This document shows, piece after piece, positions 11,736 through 23,032 of a stretch of 64,000 bases of DNA. A model generated the notes under the pieces. That model did not search any database. It was not told the origin of the DNA and was given only the letters and a program-made list of their open reading frames with translations. Numbering within the stretch: the first letter of the stretch is position 1; every line of letters begins with the position of its first letter. Location: positions 33,021,024 to 33,085,023 of the forward strand of contig CM034544.1 in assembly GCA_020002185.1 (NCBI GenBank), given 5' to 3'. The position numbers were made by a program, and so were the translations under genes. The stretch is from Paraescarpia echinospica. Taxonomy: Eukaryota > Annelida > Polychaeta > Sabellida > Siboglinidae.

Positions 11736-13896
11736 CTGCAAGATATCGGCACCTCTCTACAATGCAACAAGTGTTTGATGATGCACTTCTACTGAACTAT
11801 GTCCTCATTAGATCTGAGATCTACATATGTTGATGCATGGCCTGGGGTATTGGTGCCTGTGTGGTACATATGACAACCCAAGGTACAGATTCACAAGTGG
11901 AGTACCTGATACACAGTAATCACTAGGTAGATGTTACACACGGAGACGAGAGTGAATCATCCCATTTACAACACAAAGACATCATCACCATGGTAATACA
12001 TGGGGGAAACTGAACCAGTTGAAAGTGACTCAAACGCCGGCAATGGCCTGACAATGACATGGACAGTCGGCACTTTATAAGGCGGCCTTGTGTTTGTAGA
12101 GCAGAATGCAAGAGGTCACACAACCACAAACCTTGCTGTTGACCACTTCCCTTACACTATACGACCCTATCTTCCACCGACAGGGCCATTCACTAAATAA
12201 ATATTCATCTTCTCGTTTCGGGCTCATTTCGTGATAAATTCACCAAACCTAGTGTCAACTATAACATACTAGCTCATTTATGCAAATCTCTTGTTTAGCT
12301 TTTTATTGCCGAAATGAACAGATTATTTCTGACTGACAAAATTAAGCAAAGTGGTCCAGCTATACATGGTAAGAATAATGTAAACATTAATAGCGAATTA
12401 TCTAATGCCACAAACAAAATAAACGTTTTTGATATTATAAAAAACTGACTGAACGTGTTCCTTGAGTATTTGTTCATGCTAGACCTGACTGATTGTGACT
12501 CAAAATGGACTTAATCTGTTAAGGATATTTTAAAGGTCTGATCATTTGTATAATAAATATATCATGTTAGTAAAAATTACTATGAGAACCACCATGTATT
12601 TGAAACACCAAAATATATAACTACTTAGTACATGTATAGATGAGTTGACAGACACAACCTAAAGCATCATCTCAGAATGTCTGATATGAAACAAAATTAC
12701 TTTTGTTTGGGGAGGGGAGGTCTGAGGCAGTTTCATCTGGTATCTAACATCGATATTTTATACTTCTGACCGATACTGTTAATCTATTGGTATGACGCTA
12801 TCATCATATCAAAGTTCACCCACTTTCGTCTGAGAGGGATGGGGCTGAGCTAAATAATCTAATATAGGACATCAACGTTCTGAGATGATCCCTAAAGAAT
12901 GGTTGATAGATTTTGGGGTTGACACAAGTCTAAGGCAGTCATTATGGGTGAGAGACAGAAGCCCTGCCCTCTAGTATTGAGGTTAGATCACTACATGGAT
13001 CTCCCCAAAGGGATTCGGGTCATGTTTCCCACACCCTTTGTGGGAGCTTCCCCTAGGCATGTCACACATTGTATCAAGTGAGAGCCAAGACACAGCCAGT
13101 GAGTGTCACAGGAAGTACAATGTTCCGCTCTGTGATTATGAAGTAGGATCTCAATACAGATAGTGTAACATCAGTCAACATGGACGCTTGGGGACAGACC
13201 GCAATTTAATGTTATTGTTTGTTGTAGAGTGCAAGATATTCTGACAACAACTACATTGTGGCCTACTTTGGGTTCTCAAGCCCTTGTTTGAGAAAGGCTG
13301 AATGCACACGACATGTCTTCATCCACATTCATGGACAAACAGATAGCATCACGATCAACATTTTGACAACCTTTGGCTATTTTCTTCCAGATGTCTTCTG
13401 GAACTGGATGTTGGATTCTTTTTCTACCCACCAGATGGCACAGTGATCATATTGCCAACTCACACAGGAAGAGGATTTTCCCAGAATTCAGTTGCTGAAG
13501 AAGGCAACCGACAATAACCATACTGAGAAAGTGGTTAAATTGTTGACTTCAGAAGAAATACACATTTAATGTATTGTCCAACTCAATGAAAATATCAACC
13601 AAAGGAAGTTGTAAACGTTATTTCGCTGTCAATTTGTGTTGATCACAGCGCCCCCTGTTGACCAACAGGGTACTACTGATATCAGTGTTATTTGGCTTGC
13701 AAGTTTATTACAAATGCCTATGTCAGTGACTGCTGCCATGATACTTATCGGTCCTCCCCACTTCACAACCTTCTCGTAAAACATTAATTTCTGTTTTCTG
13801 CCAACTTTTGATTTAGTCCTACATCAGCCATAAATAAACTACTGGGACATAGAGGATGATTCATGAATAGGACTATCACTACTATCACTTGGGATG
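11736..13896. other. Unique DNA
   Basis: Intronic by position. An open frame at 13258-13446 (plus) has 62 codons but matches no family I know. No repeat element recognised. Confidence 0.5.
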
Positions 13897-13965
13897 AGAC
13901 AGGATCGGATCTTCTGTCGCCATGGGGATAAGTAGGTTTGGATCTTCTGCGGCCATGGGGATAAG

Positions 13966-15817
13966 TGTTTACCCTGGGTAAAATGATGGGTGAGGTGGTA
14001 GGAGTGGGGTATGCGAGCGCCGCAGGCGCGAAGCGTTGCTAGGGGGGTCTGGGGGCATGCTCCCCCGGAGATTTTTTAAAACTAGCTTTAAAATGGTGCA
14101 TTCTGAGGTACGTTTCAACCTTTACTATTGAATATAGAGGGGAAGATATAAAACAACAAGACACTACTTGTGTAGTAATGTAGTAATCATGATTGATAAA
14201 AGTCAGTAATCATGACTGTTTCATCGTGTTGAGGTGTGGTTTCCACTTGACCACTGGTACTTGGTTATGATTATGTTTTTCTTGCACTAACCCTAGGCCT
14301 TGTTACCTCGCTGACAGAGTCAGTAAAAAAGTAAAAGGTAAGTTCTTATATAGCGCTGGACTGCTGAAAGCGCTTTACACTTTACTCCCTGGCAGACCTG
14401 TTCAGTCGAACACCATCTCGACTTCTCTGGGAAGCATCCAGTGGTATCATCTGAAGACTCTTTCATCATCACCTTTAAATAATTTTAATATCATAATAAT
14501 ATGGTAAATTGGTGGTTTATGTTCAAAAGATATTTTATTTGTTGCTAGAATGCTATACAATTAATTAAACAGTGATTTCTGGAATGCCACAAAAGTATGT
14601 TTCTATTATATTAATCGCAAGAACGTTTCTCAAACTGTGTCCTTTTTATAAAACAGTATAAGTTGTTTAGTATATCCAATTACTGTGCAAACATATCATT
14701 GTCTAACCCAAGTTATTGATAACCCGTTAGTAAACACGGTTTTGGGTAGTAGCCATTTTTTATGAGATGTGAACTTCGGCGGTTGATATTCGTAAGTATT
14801 TCACTCAAATCAACTTTCCCAAAAGTTAGTTTGCACAACTTTGTCTGAATATGTATCATATATTTAGCACAAAGATATCTTACGAATCACATTCCTTATT
14901 TTGCTAAAACAAAACCGCATAGAACATATTATTAGTTGAATAGACTTGTGGCTGTGCTGTGGGCATTTGCGTCGAATCCGGACCCACTTTGATTTCGCCG
15001 TTATAACTTGAGTTTTGCTTAACTTTGATACATCAGTGAGATACACTATAGTTCCGTCATACAGCATTATCCTAGGCATATTTACATTTAAGTATATTGC
15101 GTCTTACGTCCATTTGAGGCGTAAATAGCGCCCCGGTTTCTATCAACATACGCTGTTGTATACTGTATCTCTCATTTTAAGCGCGCTGTGCGGTAACGCA
15201 CGGCCACAAGCTCAGCGGCACAGAGTAGCGCAAACCAGGTCACTGTTTGAGCTTCAACAGGGTCCGGATTCGATACAAGTGCCGATTAGTGAATAGGATG
15301 CACGGTTTTTATTTGGGCTTCAAAAGAGTCCAGATTCGACACAAGTGCCGACAAGTGACGTAGTGCCATCCGCCTGCAAGGTTTTCACTCCCACCACCGT
15401 CATAAACCAAAACGCAAGTTACCGTTTGGGCGCCATTTTACATGAATGTCTAGATTTCTAGTATGTCAAAATTCCGCAACGTGTCACCATTGGAGACACC
15501 GGGGATCCCGCAGGAATATTCCGTGATTGGACAACTGACATCTTTCACGTTGTCCAATGGAGTTAAATCCTAACTGCTCTGAGCGACGTTAAGACGACTA
15601 AACGACATTGCTACAAATCTGTGATTTTGCAGGAACATAAGTGACTTTGTGATGTCATTTTGCGCCGCTCGCTGACGCTGAATATATCGCGAAAGAACGA
15701 AAAAGAATGGGCGTATGACATAGCTACGAGGCGGCAAATTCTGCATATTTTGGGCGAGGCGGCATAGAAAAACAGCGAGGCGGCCCGCCTCGCTTGTTAT
15801 ATACCAGGGGAAACACT
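13966..15817. mobile_element. Non-autonomous hAT-like DNA element, 1.85 kb
   Basis: Both ends sit in the 33-bp array. The left end reads AGTGTTTACCCTGGG (from 13964) and the complement of the right end AGTGTTTCCCCTGGT, a 13/15 match. GGGATAAG flanks both sides (13958-13965 and 15818-15825), the 8-bp length expected for a hAT target duplication, but the same octamer is in most array units, so it proves little. Near the right end GCGAGGCGGC recurs three times, including a 9-bp palindrome (15775-15793). The interior has no transposase-like frame and carries a SINE fragment (14338-14443), the G/C hairpin GGGGGCATGCTCCCCC (14051-14066) and TCCGGATTCGA-type repeats in both orientations (about 14971, 15260, 15331). 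Confidence 0.7.
14338..14443 (-). mobile_element. SINE fragment (3' part) nested in the hAT-like element
   Basis: Matches the 3' half of the tRNA-derived SINE at 19313-19622: TTCTTATATAGCGC, AAAGCGCTTTACACTTTACT and GGCAGACCTGTTCAGTCGAA. The tRNA-like head is absent. Confidence 0.85.
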
Positions 15818-15959
15818 GGGATAAGTGGGATAGGATCTTCTGTTGTCATGGGGATAAGTAGGTTTGGATCTTCTGCGGCCATTGGGGATAAGTTGGATAG
15901 GATCTACTGTCACCATGGGGATAAGTGGGATAGGATCTACTGTCGCCATGGGGATAAGT

Positions 15960-16173
15960 CCAGGGGGGCACTGCCTATACTAGCAGTACTGTGGACGTGC
16001 CAACTTCAAGGGTCGTTTTTACCGAGGCTCCATAGATCAAGGGTCTGTTTTTCACATGTTCTCCCTAGAACAACGGTATACTTTTTGATATTGGATGCCC
16101 TTATCAAGGGTAGGGATAAGTGACCTTCGGCTGCACACCCCTACCTACATGTAAGGGTAGTGCCCTCCCCCTG
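15960..16173. mobile_element. Short inverted-repeat (MITE-like) element in the 33-bp array
   Basis: The left end CCAGGGGGGCACTGCC matches the complement of the right end, CCAGGGGGAGGGCACTACC, with a 3-base gap. It interrupts the array between GGGATAAGT and GGATAAGG. At 214 bp it has no coding capacity. Superfamily not assignable with confidence. Confidence 0.65.
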
Positions 16174-16385
16174 GGATAAGGTCTCCTGTCGCCATGGGGA
16201 TAAGTGAGATCGGATCTCCTGTCACCATGGGAATGAGTAGTAGTCTAGGATCTCCTGTTGCCATGGGGATAAGAGGGATTGGATTTCCTGTCACCATGGG
16301 GATGAGTAGTAGTCTAGGATCTCCTGTTGCCATGGGGATAAGTGAGATTGGATCTCCTGTTGCCATGGGGATAAGATGGATTGGA

Positions 16386-16513
16386 TAGATTCACTATTCC
16401 CTGGACTTGCACAACCTACTATTATTTAATTATTATTCTTTAGACACAAATTATACAAATTGTTATTCATGATTAATAAATGCCCGTTAGGGTAAATAAG
16501 AGGTGGAACATAC
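16386..16513 (-). other. Intron sequence beside the large glypican exon
   Basis: Short unique stretch between the 33-bp array and the donor site; no other feature. Confidence 0.6.
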
Positions 16514-17217
16514 CTTTGCGTAGTACTTATGACCTGTCTCCATTGTGTGCATTACAGCCTCCGAGATTGTCATGGCAACTGACGACAACACTTCCTCCGG
16601 GTTGTAATACCCTTTCATTTCTGCGGCGACCGTCTCCACGGCAACGATGTAACCATTCCAATGGCGGTCGAGCTCTGATATGCTGGCGAGACAACCGCGT
16701 GCCACGTTGTAGCACAGGTTGCGACACGGACGCACACGGACGAGGCCGTCACAGTGCGGGCAGTAGAGCATGCGTGTGAGTGCGCGTGTGCATGACAGTT
16801 CCAGCGGCAGGTTCTCTGTCGCATTCAACGTATCAAACCCTGTCGCCAGCGCATCAAGGAATGCGCGGACGATCCCCGTTGACTTGGCGAGGCGGTGTGC
16901 GAACTTATGTGGGGTGTCACCGAAGGGGCGCAGTTCCTGCTGCATGCTGCGTAGACACTCACGGTAGGGGGTCGTCAATTGTAGCTGACTGGGGTCATTG
17001 AGGATGTTCTCAAAGACTAGGGGAAAGAGGCCGTCGAAGAACTTCGTCACACTGTTGACTGTGTTCACCAGGTGGCGCCGCTTGACATATGCTGTGATGT
17101 CAGTGAAGAGAGCCGTGACGAGTGAGTGACGTTGGGAGAGGGGGATACCGTTGTAGTTCCGCGCAAATACCGACTCCGTTTGGTTCTGTGCCTCGCGCAC
17201 CAGCGACAAGAAGTGGT
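16514..17217 (-). CDS. GPC3/5-like: Glypican core protein, large Cys-rich exon (partial gene)
   Basis: Internal exon of a glypican, a GPI-anchored heparan sulfate proteoglycan that binds Wnt, Hedgehog, BMP and FGF ligands at the cell surface. It encodes one split codon plus 234 codons. Seven cysteines lie at exon residues 88, 143, 153, 156, 165, 169 and 176; spacings of 55, 10, 3, 9, 4 and 7 equal those I recall for human glypican-1 (C191, 246, 256, 259, 268, 272, 279). The hallmark CPHCDGLVRVRPC is present. FDGLFPLVF (residues 61-69) and LNATENL (43 residues after C88) resemble GPC3/GPC5 rather than GPC1/2/4/6. Potential N-glycosylation: NQT (residue 12) and NAT (about 132). The 5' end is the acceptor TGTGTGTCGTAG; the 3' end is the donor AAG/GTATGT at 16513-16508. 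The exon ends in phase 0, matching the next exon. An open frame extends past both ends only as intron read-through. GC content is higher than in the flanks, as expected for coding sequence. Confidence 0.95.
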
Positions 17218-19312
17218 CTACGACACACAAATAGAGGTCAAGTTGAAGTCCCGGTTAATCATATCAATATTAATTAATTTAATTGTTTATTCAAAAACAA
17301 CAACAATATATACAAGACAAACAAGTTTAACTATAATACAAGTGAGAATGTACACTGTACAGTGTTTGAAGGGGGTAAACAGGAAGTCATTGACTTGTGT
17401 GTAAGTTTACCCCTGACATGTATATTTAGACATTAGTGTTACGATTACTGAACTTGCTAACCCTTTCCTTTAGCAATCATAATCTATAACATGTAATGGA
17501 AGATATTCTTATCAAATTTACATACTCTGATTAACATGAACACAATTTGTTTGAACAATCTTGTTTAACTTGAGCGAATGTCTCAATGTGGTTGACTTGT
17601 GTAAATGTATGAGTGTCACTGCTCATAACATCACTCAAGATTCCCCCCAGTCATTGAAGAAACAACAAGGACTTCATTTATTCAAAACATCTTTAACTCG
17701 TCAACTAGCTAACATGTGTCCATGGAAGAACAAGCCAAGCGCCACAATTACATCGTCGTTACTTCATCTCAAACTCGTTCCTGCTCGAACACAAAGAAAC
17801 AGAGGTGCCCTCTGAAGACTGTTTCATTACTCAACTCATGTTTCCATCTTTCCATTGCAGAAAAGCAAACGTGTGACTTTACAAGTAGTTATTTATTTAA
17901 TAATTCTGTAAATAAATAACTCAAAATAACTACCTTTGTTCTTGTTTAATACATCGTCAATTACTAGATGCCAACACACTGCCACCAAAGTTAGGGTACT
18001 AATATAATACAGTTTGAAATGGCAAACTGAGGGTAATTTCATGAACTTTCCAATTCTGTTGTAAAACGCTGGATAGGCTTCTTGCCAAGGGCCATGTATT
18101 GAACAGCCCGAAGCAACCAGCAAAGATTTAATTTGAGAGATATTCATCATGAATGGTACCGTAATCAGGTAGTTGAGATGGCCATAGGTAGGAAGCACTG
18201 AATCAGACAGAGTCAACTGCCCGTGTCACTGTTACCCGACACCACCCTCCAGCCACAAGATAACTCAACAAATCAAATGATTTATGACTAATAAATTCAT
18301 AATCAATCAATCAAGTATTGAGTCCTGCTATCCCATGTAACAAACTGACCACATTATCACTCAGCGGACTGCGTTGTATGACAGAGGTCATCACCACATA
18401 TCTAATTTGAACTCTTATTAACTACTGATTTAATTTTAATAAAACCTACTCAACCGTGAAAATTGTTTTGGATCGCGATGTTTTCAGACAGTTTCTTGTC
18501 AAAAATCTGGTTACATCTGACATTTGACAATCCCAGGCTAATGAATGGACAAGTGTTTAAAGCAGGTGTCGTCAGCATACTAAACACACAAGACTCTGTG
18601 TGCCGACCTGAAATAACCCTCAAAATCACGTCTTCGGTAAAGAAAAAGCATAAATATTCAAGTGTTTTTTTATGCGAATGAGGTCGCCTGCGTATTCAAG
18701 TAAATGCAAACCCAGTAATAGGAACATTAGATTGAATTTGCAGGCAAGTACGCATCAGTGCCAATAATGCTGGTGAGAGTTGAGGGTAGAACCTGAGAAC
18801 AACCCTTGTATTGTTATCTAGATCTAGGTAACTGCAGCAGTACTAGCAATGACACAAGTGTTACCCTCCAGACACAAAGGGTTAATGTCTGGAGGGCCAT
18901 ATAGGTGTAGAACAGGTTCACTCATTTGTATGACCAGGAAAGGTAACAGAGCCAGGATGAGTGGGAAGGAGAGGGTTAACATGTGATGGAGTGTGAGTGG
19001 ACCATAGAGTACACAGCACAGCCTCTGGTGTAGGGAGACAGGGATGGGGAACAGGGAGAAGCAAGGAATAATGGGAGGAAGGGAATAGTGGGGAGGGAAT
19101 AATGGGGAGGAATGGGCATAGAAGGAGATCAGATATTGGGGGAAGAGAAGGGTATGAATGGGAGAGAGAGGGGAAGGAGATAAGGAAGGAAGGATTACCC
19201 TTTAGGTAGGTAGTAGACAACTCCTTGCAAAAAACATTGTCTATGATAATGAAGCTTGTGAAGAAACTAGCAATCACAACCCTCATTTGACAATAGCTTA
19301 GCTAGTCAAGGT
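17218..19312. other. Unique DNA upstream of the glypican exon
   Basis: Presumably intron of the glypican gene on the minus strand. I looked for the preceding exon (CC..E.E..L-type motif) in minus-strand frames and did not find it. Purine-rich GGGAGGAA DNA at 19040-19190 is part of a local duplication (see 19110-19790). Confidence 0.5.
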
Positions 19313-19790
19313 CAGTTCTTATATAGCGCAGTAGCCAGTCCTCAGGACTGCTCAAAGCACTTTACACTTTACTCTCTGGCAGACCTGTTCAATCGAACAC
19401 CATCTCGACTTCTCTGGAAAGCGTTCAGCCATGCTGCGATTAATGAGCAACGACTATTCATAAACAAATACTCACCCCTAACTATAGCAAGGTACTCTTT
19501 CATACAGCTGAGTGAACTGGAACAACGTAGAGTGACCGAGGTTCGATACACACAGCGCAGGATTCGAACCTGGGTTCTCTCGATCGAGAGTCTATAGCTC
19601 TAGCCACTGTGCCACTGCGCTCCACAGCGAAGATGGGGACAAGATAGTGGGGAAAGAGAGGGTGTGGATAGGAGGGACTCCGAGGGAGAAGGGAAGGAAG
19701 GATTACCCTTTAGGTAGATAGTGAAAAACTCCTTGTGTCAAACATTGTCTATGAAAATGATAACCCTCATTTGACAATCTGTTTAGCTAG
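19110..19790. repeat. Local direct duplication of about 170 bp flanking a SINE
   Basis: The segment with GGAAGGATTACCCTTTAGGTAG, CAACTCCTTG, ACATTGTCTATGA and ACCCTCATTTGACAAT occurs at about 19130-19306 and again, diverged, at about 19625-19786. The SINE at 19313-19622 separates them. Confidence 0.75.
19313..19622 (-). mobile_element. tRNA-derived SINE, full length
   Basis: On the minus strand the head has an A-box-like TGGCACAGTGG and a B-box GGTTCGAATCC, the internal RNA polymerase III promoter of a tRNA. A roughly 230-bp body follows, ending in AAAGTGCTTTGAGCAGTCC and GCGCTATATAAGAAC-type sequence. A second long copy lies at 31110-31438 in the other orientation, with fragments at 14338 and 63440. 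The tail resembles conserved metazoan SINE tails, but I cannot name the family. Confidence 0.85.
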
Positions 19791-21762
19791 CACTTTTTTT
19801 TATAGGTGGCCTGTGTGCCACCAGATCAACTTTTACCCAGACACCATTTTACAAGATTTAACAAGACAGCCTTCAAAAGGGACATGTTGCAGACAGAGAG
19901 TTAACAAGATGCTGATGCCTTATCTAGGATCCAACAAATCCCCATCTATCAGCTGTCAGAATTCTGTCAATTCTGTTTTTAGTTGAATTACCACGATTGG
20001 CCTGAACATAGTCAGCACATAATGTTTTTTTATATAAACTATTTTTATTTAAGTTGTGTGTATCTAAGTGAATAAATTAGTCTATCTAAATTGATTTATT
20101 AGCATGTGATCAATCACTGTTTTACTAACACCACCAGACAGAAGAAGTTGCCAGTTTGCATAATTTAATACGCCTTTTCCGCTTACAGATTTATTTAAGA
20201 AAGAATATGGTAGTTTTATTTTAAATTGATTCAATTTTACTGGCGGAAAAACATAAACAATTTCAAAAATCTGAGAATTATTCAATTTGTGACATATACC
20301 AGTCTAACAAACTGAAGAAATTTTTCTCTCTAGGGGACAGATCATTGTTTTAGTTATGAGGACATGTCATACAAATAAAGTGATTTTGAGATTGAACGCC
20401 TTTTCAAGAATTCTTTGCACCCTTAAAATAGTAATGGGGACTCGTGCTGTGCACAGGTTTAGATGTCTAGTGGCTGGATGGCAGCATATACACATGAATT
20501 ATGGAAAGACCCCTTGTGATCAGACACAATCTAATAATTCGGTGTAACAAATGACAGATATCATCTTCCATGAAGAGTCTGTCCAAAAAATTGACAAAAA
20601 CGCTAACTACTGCTGGTGGATGAAAAGACAATAATCAAAGTAAATATATTTTAAATAAAACTGAATAGAATTGTATTACAGTTTGTCATGTTTATAGCTA
20701 CTGGTTTCATTGGGAGAATCTACAATAGTCTTACACCAGCCATGAGCTCATATGTAATAAACCAGCATATCACAAAGTCAGACACCAGCCGGATTTAATC
20801 CCCCCCCCATCTATTGCAGGCAGTTAAGTAACAATTATGATGTTGTTTCCCTGTCTGTCTGGAGGCCAGTCTGCCCAGGGATGTACAAGGCTGATGAATT
20901 GGGACACAAACAAGGCTAGACATGGATAAACATGGCTGACTGGACGCTCGATTCTGCTGGATTGATAAATGATTGAGCTCACAGCAACTGTTGAATGGAG
21001 CGGAACAAGTTTGTTTCCCAAGTCCCTGTACACAGGCTGCCTGTAATGTCAGCAATTATATATATATATTTATACGGCAAGGCCCACACATGATGGATCT
21101 ACGATAGATCTACATTTGTTTTGGTGCCCCATGAGATCAGAATTAGCATTGCTTATAGTGTTGAACACAGTTATTAACTGCATTACAAGTTCATCTAAAA
21201 ACATTGGATATTCAATACCAAAATTTAGTATATTGGCAGCTGTTTTGCTTAAATACGTTGATGTATTCGTTCTCAGAACAGTTTGTTTTCTGATGAGAGT
21301 GTGTATTGTGGAACAAAGAACATAGATCCCGTCCTCTTACAACTTTGTTGTAGGTGTGTCTGAGTGGGATATCCTGGGTGCAGTTTGAAGGAGGATGGCA
21401 CTTTCATGGGAATTAATGTACCTAGCCACACGAAAACATCTGTAGTCGTGTACGAACTCACATACAAGACTTACAAGTATTTCATGAAACAATAGTAGAC
21501 ATGTCAGACTGCAATGAGAATGGTTTCATTGATCAACAAATGATGTACATGCATGTACAGTTGTACACTATAAATGTGTATACACCAGCATATATAACAC
21601 ATGAGCATGGATTGATGCATGCATAAGCTGTGTGGTGTAACAGGTGGTGGCTAGGGCCCATTTATTGGGCACACAATGACACATATTTGACATAACTGCC
21701 TGAGAGCTCATGTGGATCTAATGTCAGTCTGCATACAACCATCACACATGCTTACAGCTTGA
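19791..21762. other. Unique AT-rich DNA
   Basis: No gene or repeat array recognised apart from a short TA tract at about 21058-21070. Confidence 0.5.
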
Positions 21763-22324
21763 CAACACTAACACCACCAGCACCACCATAAACACCACCA
21801 TAAACACTGCCACCACCATCACCACCACAACCACAACCACCTCCACCACCACCATAAACACCACCATAACCACTACTACCACCATCACCACCACAACCAC
21901 CACCATAACCAACACAACCACCACCATAACCACAACCATCACCACCATAAACATCACCATAAATACCATCATAAACACCACCATAAACACCACCATAACC
22001 ACTGCCACCACCACCACAACCACCATCACCACCACCACCATAACCACAACCATGACCACCATAAACACCACCATAACCACTGCCACAACCATCACCACCA
22101 CAACCACCTTCACCACTACTACAACCACCATCACAACCACCACCATCACCACAATAAACACCACCATAACCACTGCCACCACCATCACCATCACCTCCAC
22201 CACCACCATCACAACCACCTTCCACCACCACAACCATCACCATCATAACCACAAAAATCACCACCACCATTACTACAAAAATCATCACCATCATAACCAC
22301 CACCACCATAACCACTGCCACCAT
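21763..22324. repeat. CAC/CAT/AAC trinucleotide-like minisatellite
   Basis: Imperfect runs of CACCACCATAACCAC and CACCATAAACACCAC. The plus strand is almost free of G, and all frames stay open on one strand or the other, giving meaningless Val/Met/Gly- or Thr-rich translations. Confidence 0.95.
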
Positions 22325-22792
22325 ATGTCATGTATTTAGATATGAAATAATGACTTGTCCCTCCACCAATGGACGGAACTCTGCCACGGTGTGCCAGGCC
22401 TGCAGTGACTGATACTACTTTATGTATGTACATTATATATTACTTGTACAAGTTCACACTTCCGTCATCAGTCTCTCACACACATGTATTGCTTTAGTTC
22501 AAGTTTATGAACACAATGTAGCCTCACTGAATGGATGGAGAGAGAACACCCAGCCTGGCGGGATGATCACTTATCCTTCCTCCTTATTCCTCCTAAGAGT
22601 CCGTTCCCTTATTCCTCTGGGAGACAACCCTGACAGGAAGCTGACACCCACACCCTACTCCTCCCACCTTGAAGAAGAAAACAACCATCTGCCACACCCA
22701 CTCCCATTCTCCCTGCATCCCACAGGGACATTCCTGGGAGTGGATACAACAGAACAACCCCATCCCCAAGGGCTCTATCCCTGGCTTCCCTG
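22325..22792. other. Unique DNA between arrays
   Basis: An open frame at 22422-23081 starts here but runs into two tandem arrays; nothing recognisable in its unique part. Confidence 0.5.
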
Positions 22793-23032
22793 CCCCCATG
22801 TCACCTCTCTCTCTGCTCTATCCCTGCTCCCGTGTCACCTCTCTCTGCTCTATCCCTGCTCCCGTGTCACCTCTCTCTGCTCTATCCCTGCTCCCATGTC
22901 ACCTCTCTGCTCTATCCCTGCTCCCATGTACCATCTCCCTGCTCTATCCCTGCTCCCATGTACCATCTCCCTGCTCTATCCCTGCTCCCATGTACCATCT
23001 CCCTGCTCTATCCCTGCTCCAATGTACCCTCT
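22793..23032. repeat. 32-bp minisatellite, about 7 copies
   Basis: The unit contains CTGCTCTATCCCTGCTCCC, followed by ATGTACCATCTCC or GTGTCACCTCTCT; the ATGTACC type dominates the right half. Confidence 0.95.

Larger units (their letters stand above)
13897..16385. repeat. 33/36-bp minisatellite split by two insertions
   Basis: Units contain GCCATGGGGATAAG then a GGATCTCCTGT-type segment; 36-bp variants carry GAGTAGTAGTCTAGG. The array occupies about 13897-13965, 15818-15959 and 16174-16385. The intervening DNA is a hAT-like element and a short inverted-repeat element. A variant unit with GTAGGTTTGGATCTTCTGCG occurs on both sides of the larger element. Confidence 0.9.
4875..16513 (-). other. 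Glypican intron, 11.6 kb, rich in minisatellites
   Basis: Interval between the two glypican exons, bounded by donor GTATGT (minus strand, 16513-16508) and acceptor TTTACAG (ending 4875). It holds 31-, 17-, about 61-, 78-, 14-, 16- and 33/36-bp tandem arrays, a hAT-like element, a partial SINE and a short inverted-repeat element, each listed separately. I see no further exon in it, but a very short exon could be missed by eye. Confidence 0.85.

Noticed and set aside
13258..13446. 62-codon plus-strand frame as a gene
   Set aside because: No homology recognised, no splice or promoter context, and length within chance expectation.
19555..19622. tRNA gene on the minus strand
   Set aside because: A- and B-boxes are present, but the anticodon arm and acceptor stem do not fold properly, and the sequence continues into a dispersed SINE body.
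20795..21055. Minus-strand frame with a CC pair as the preceding glypican exon
   Set aside because: The conserved CC..E.E..L pattern is missing and no donor in the required phase (one base of a split codon) was seen.
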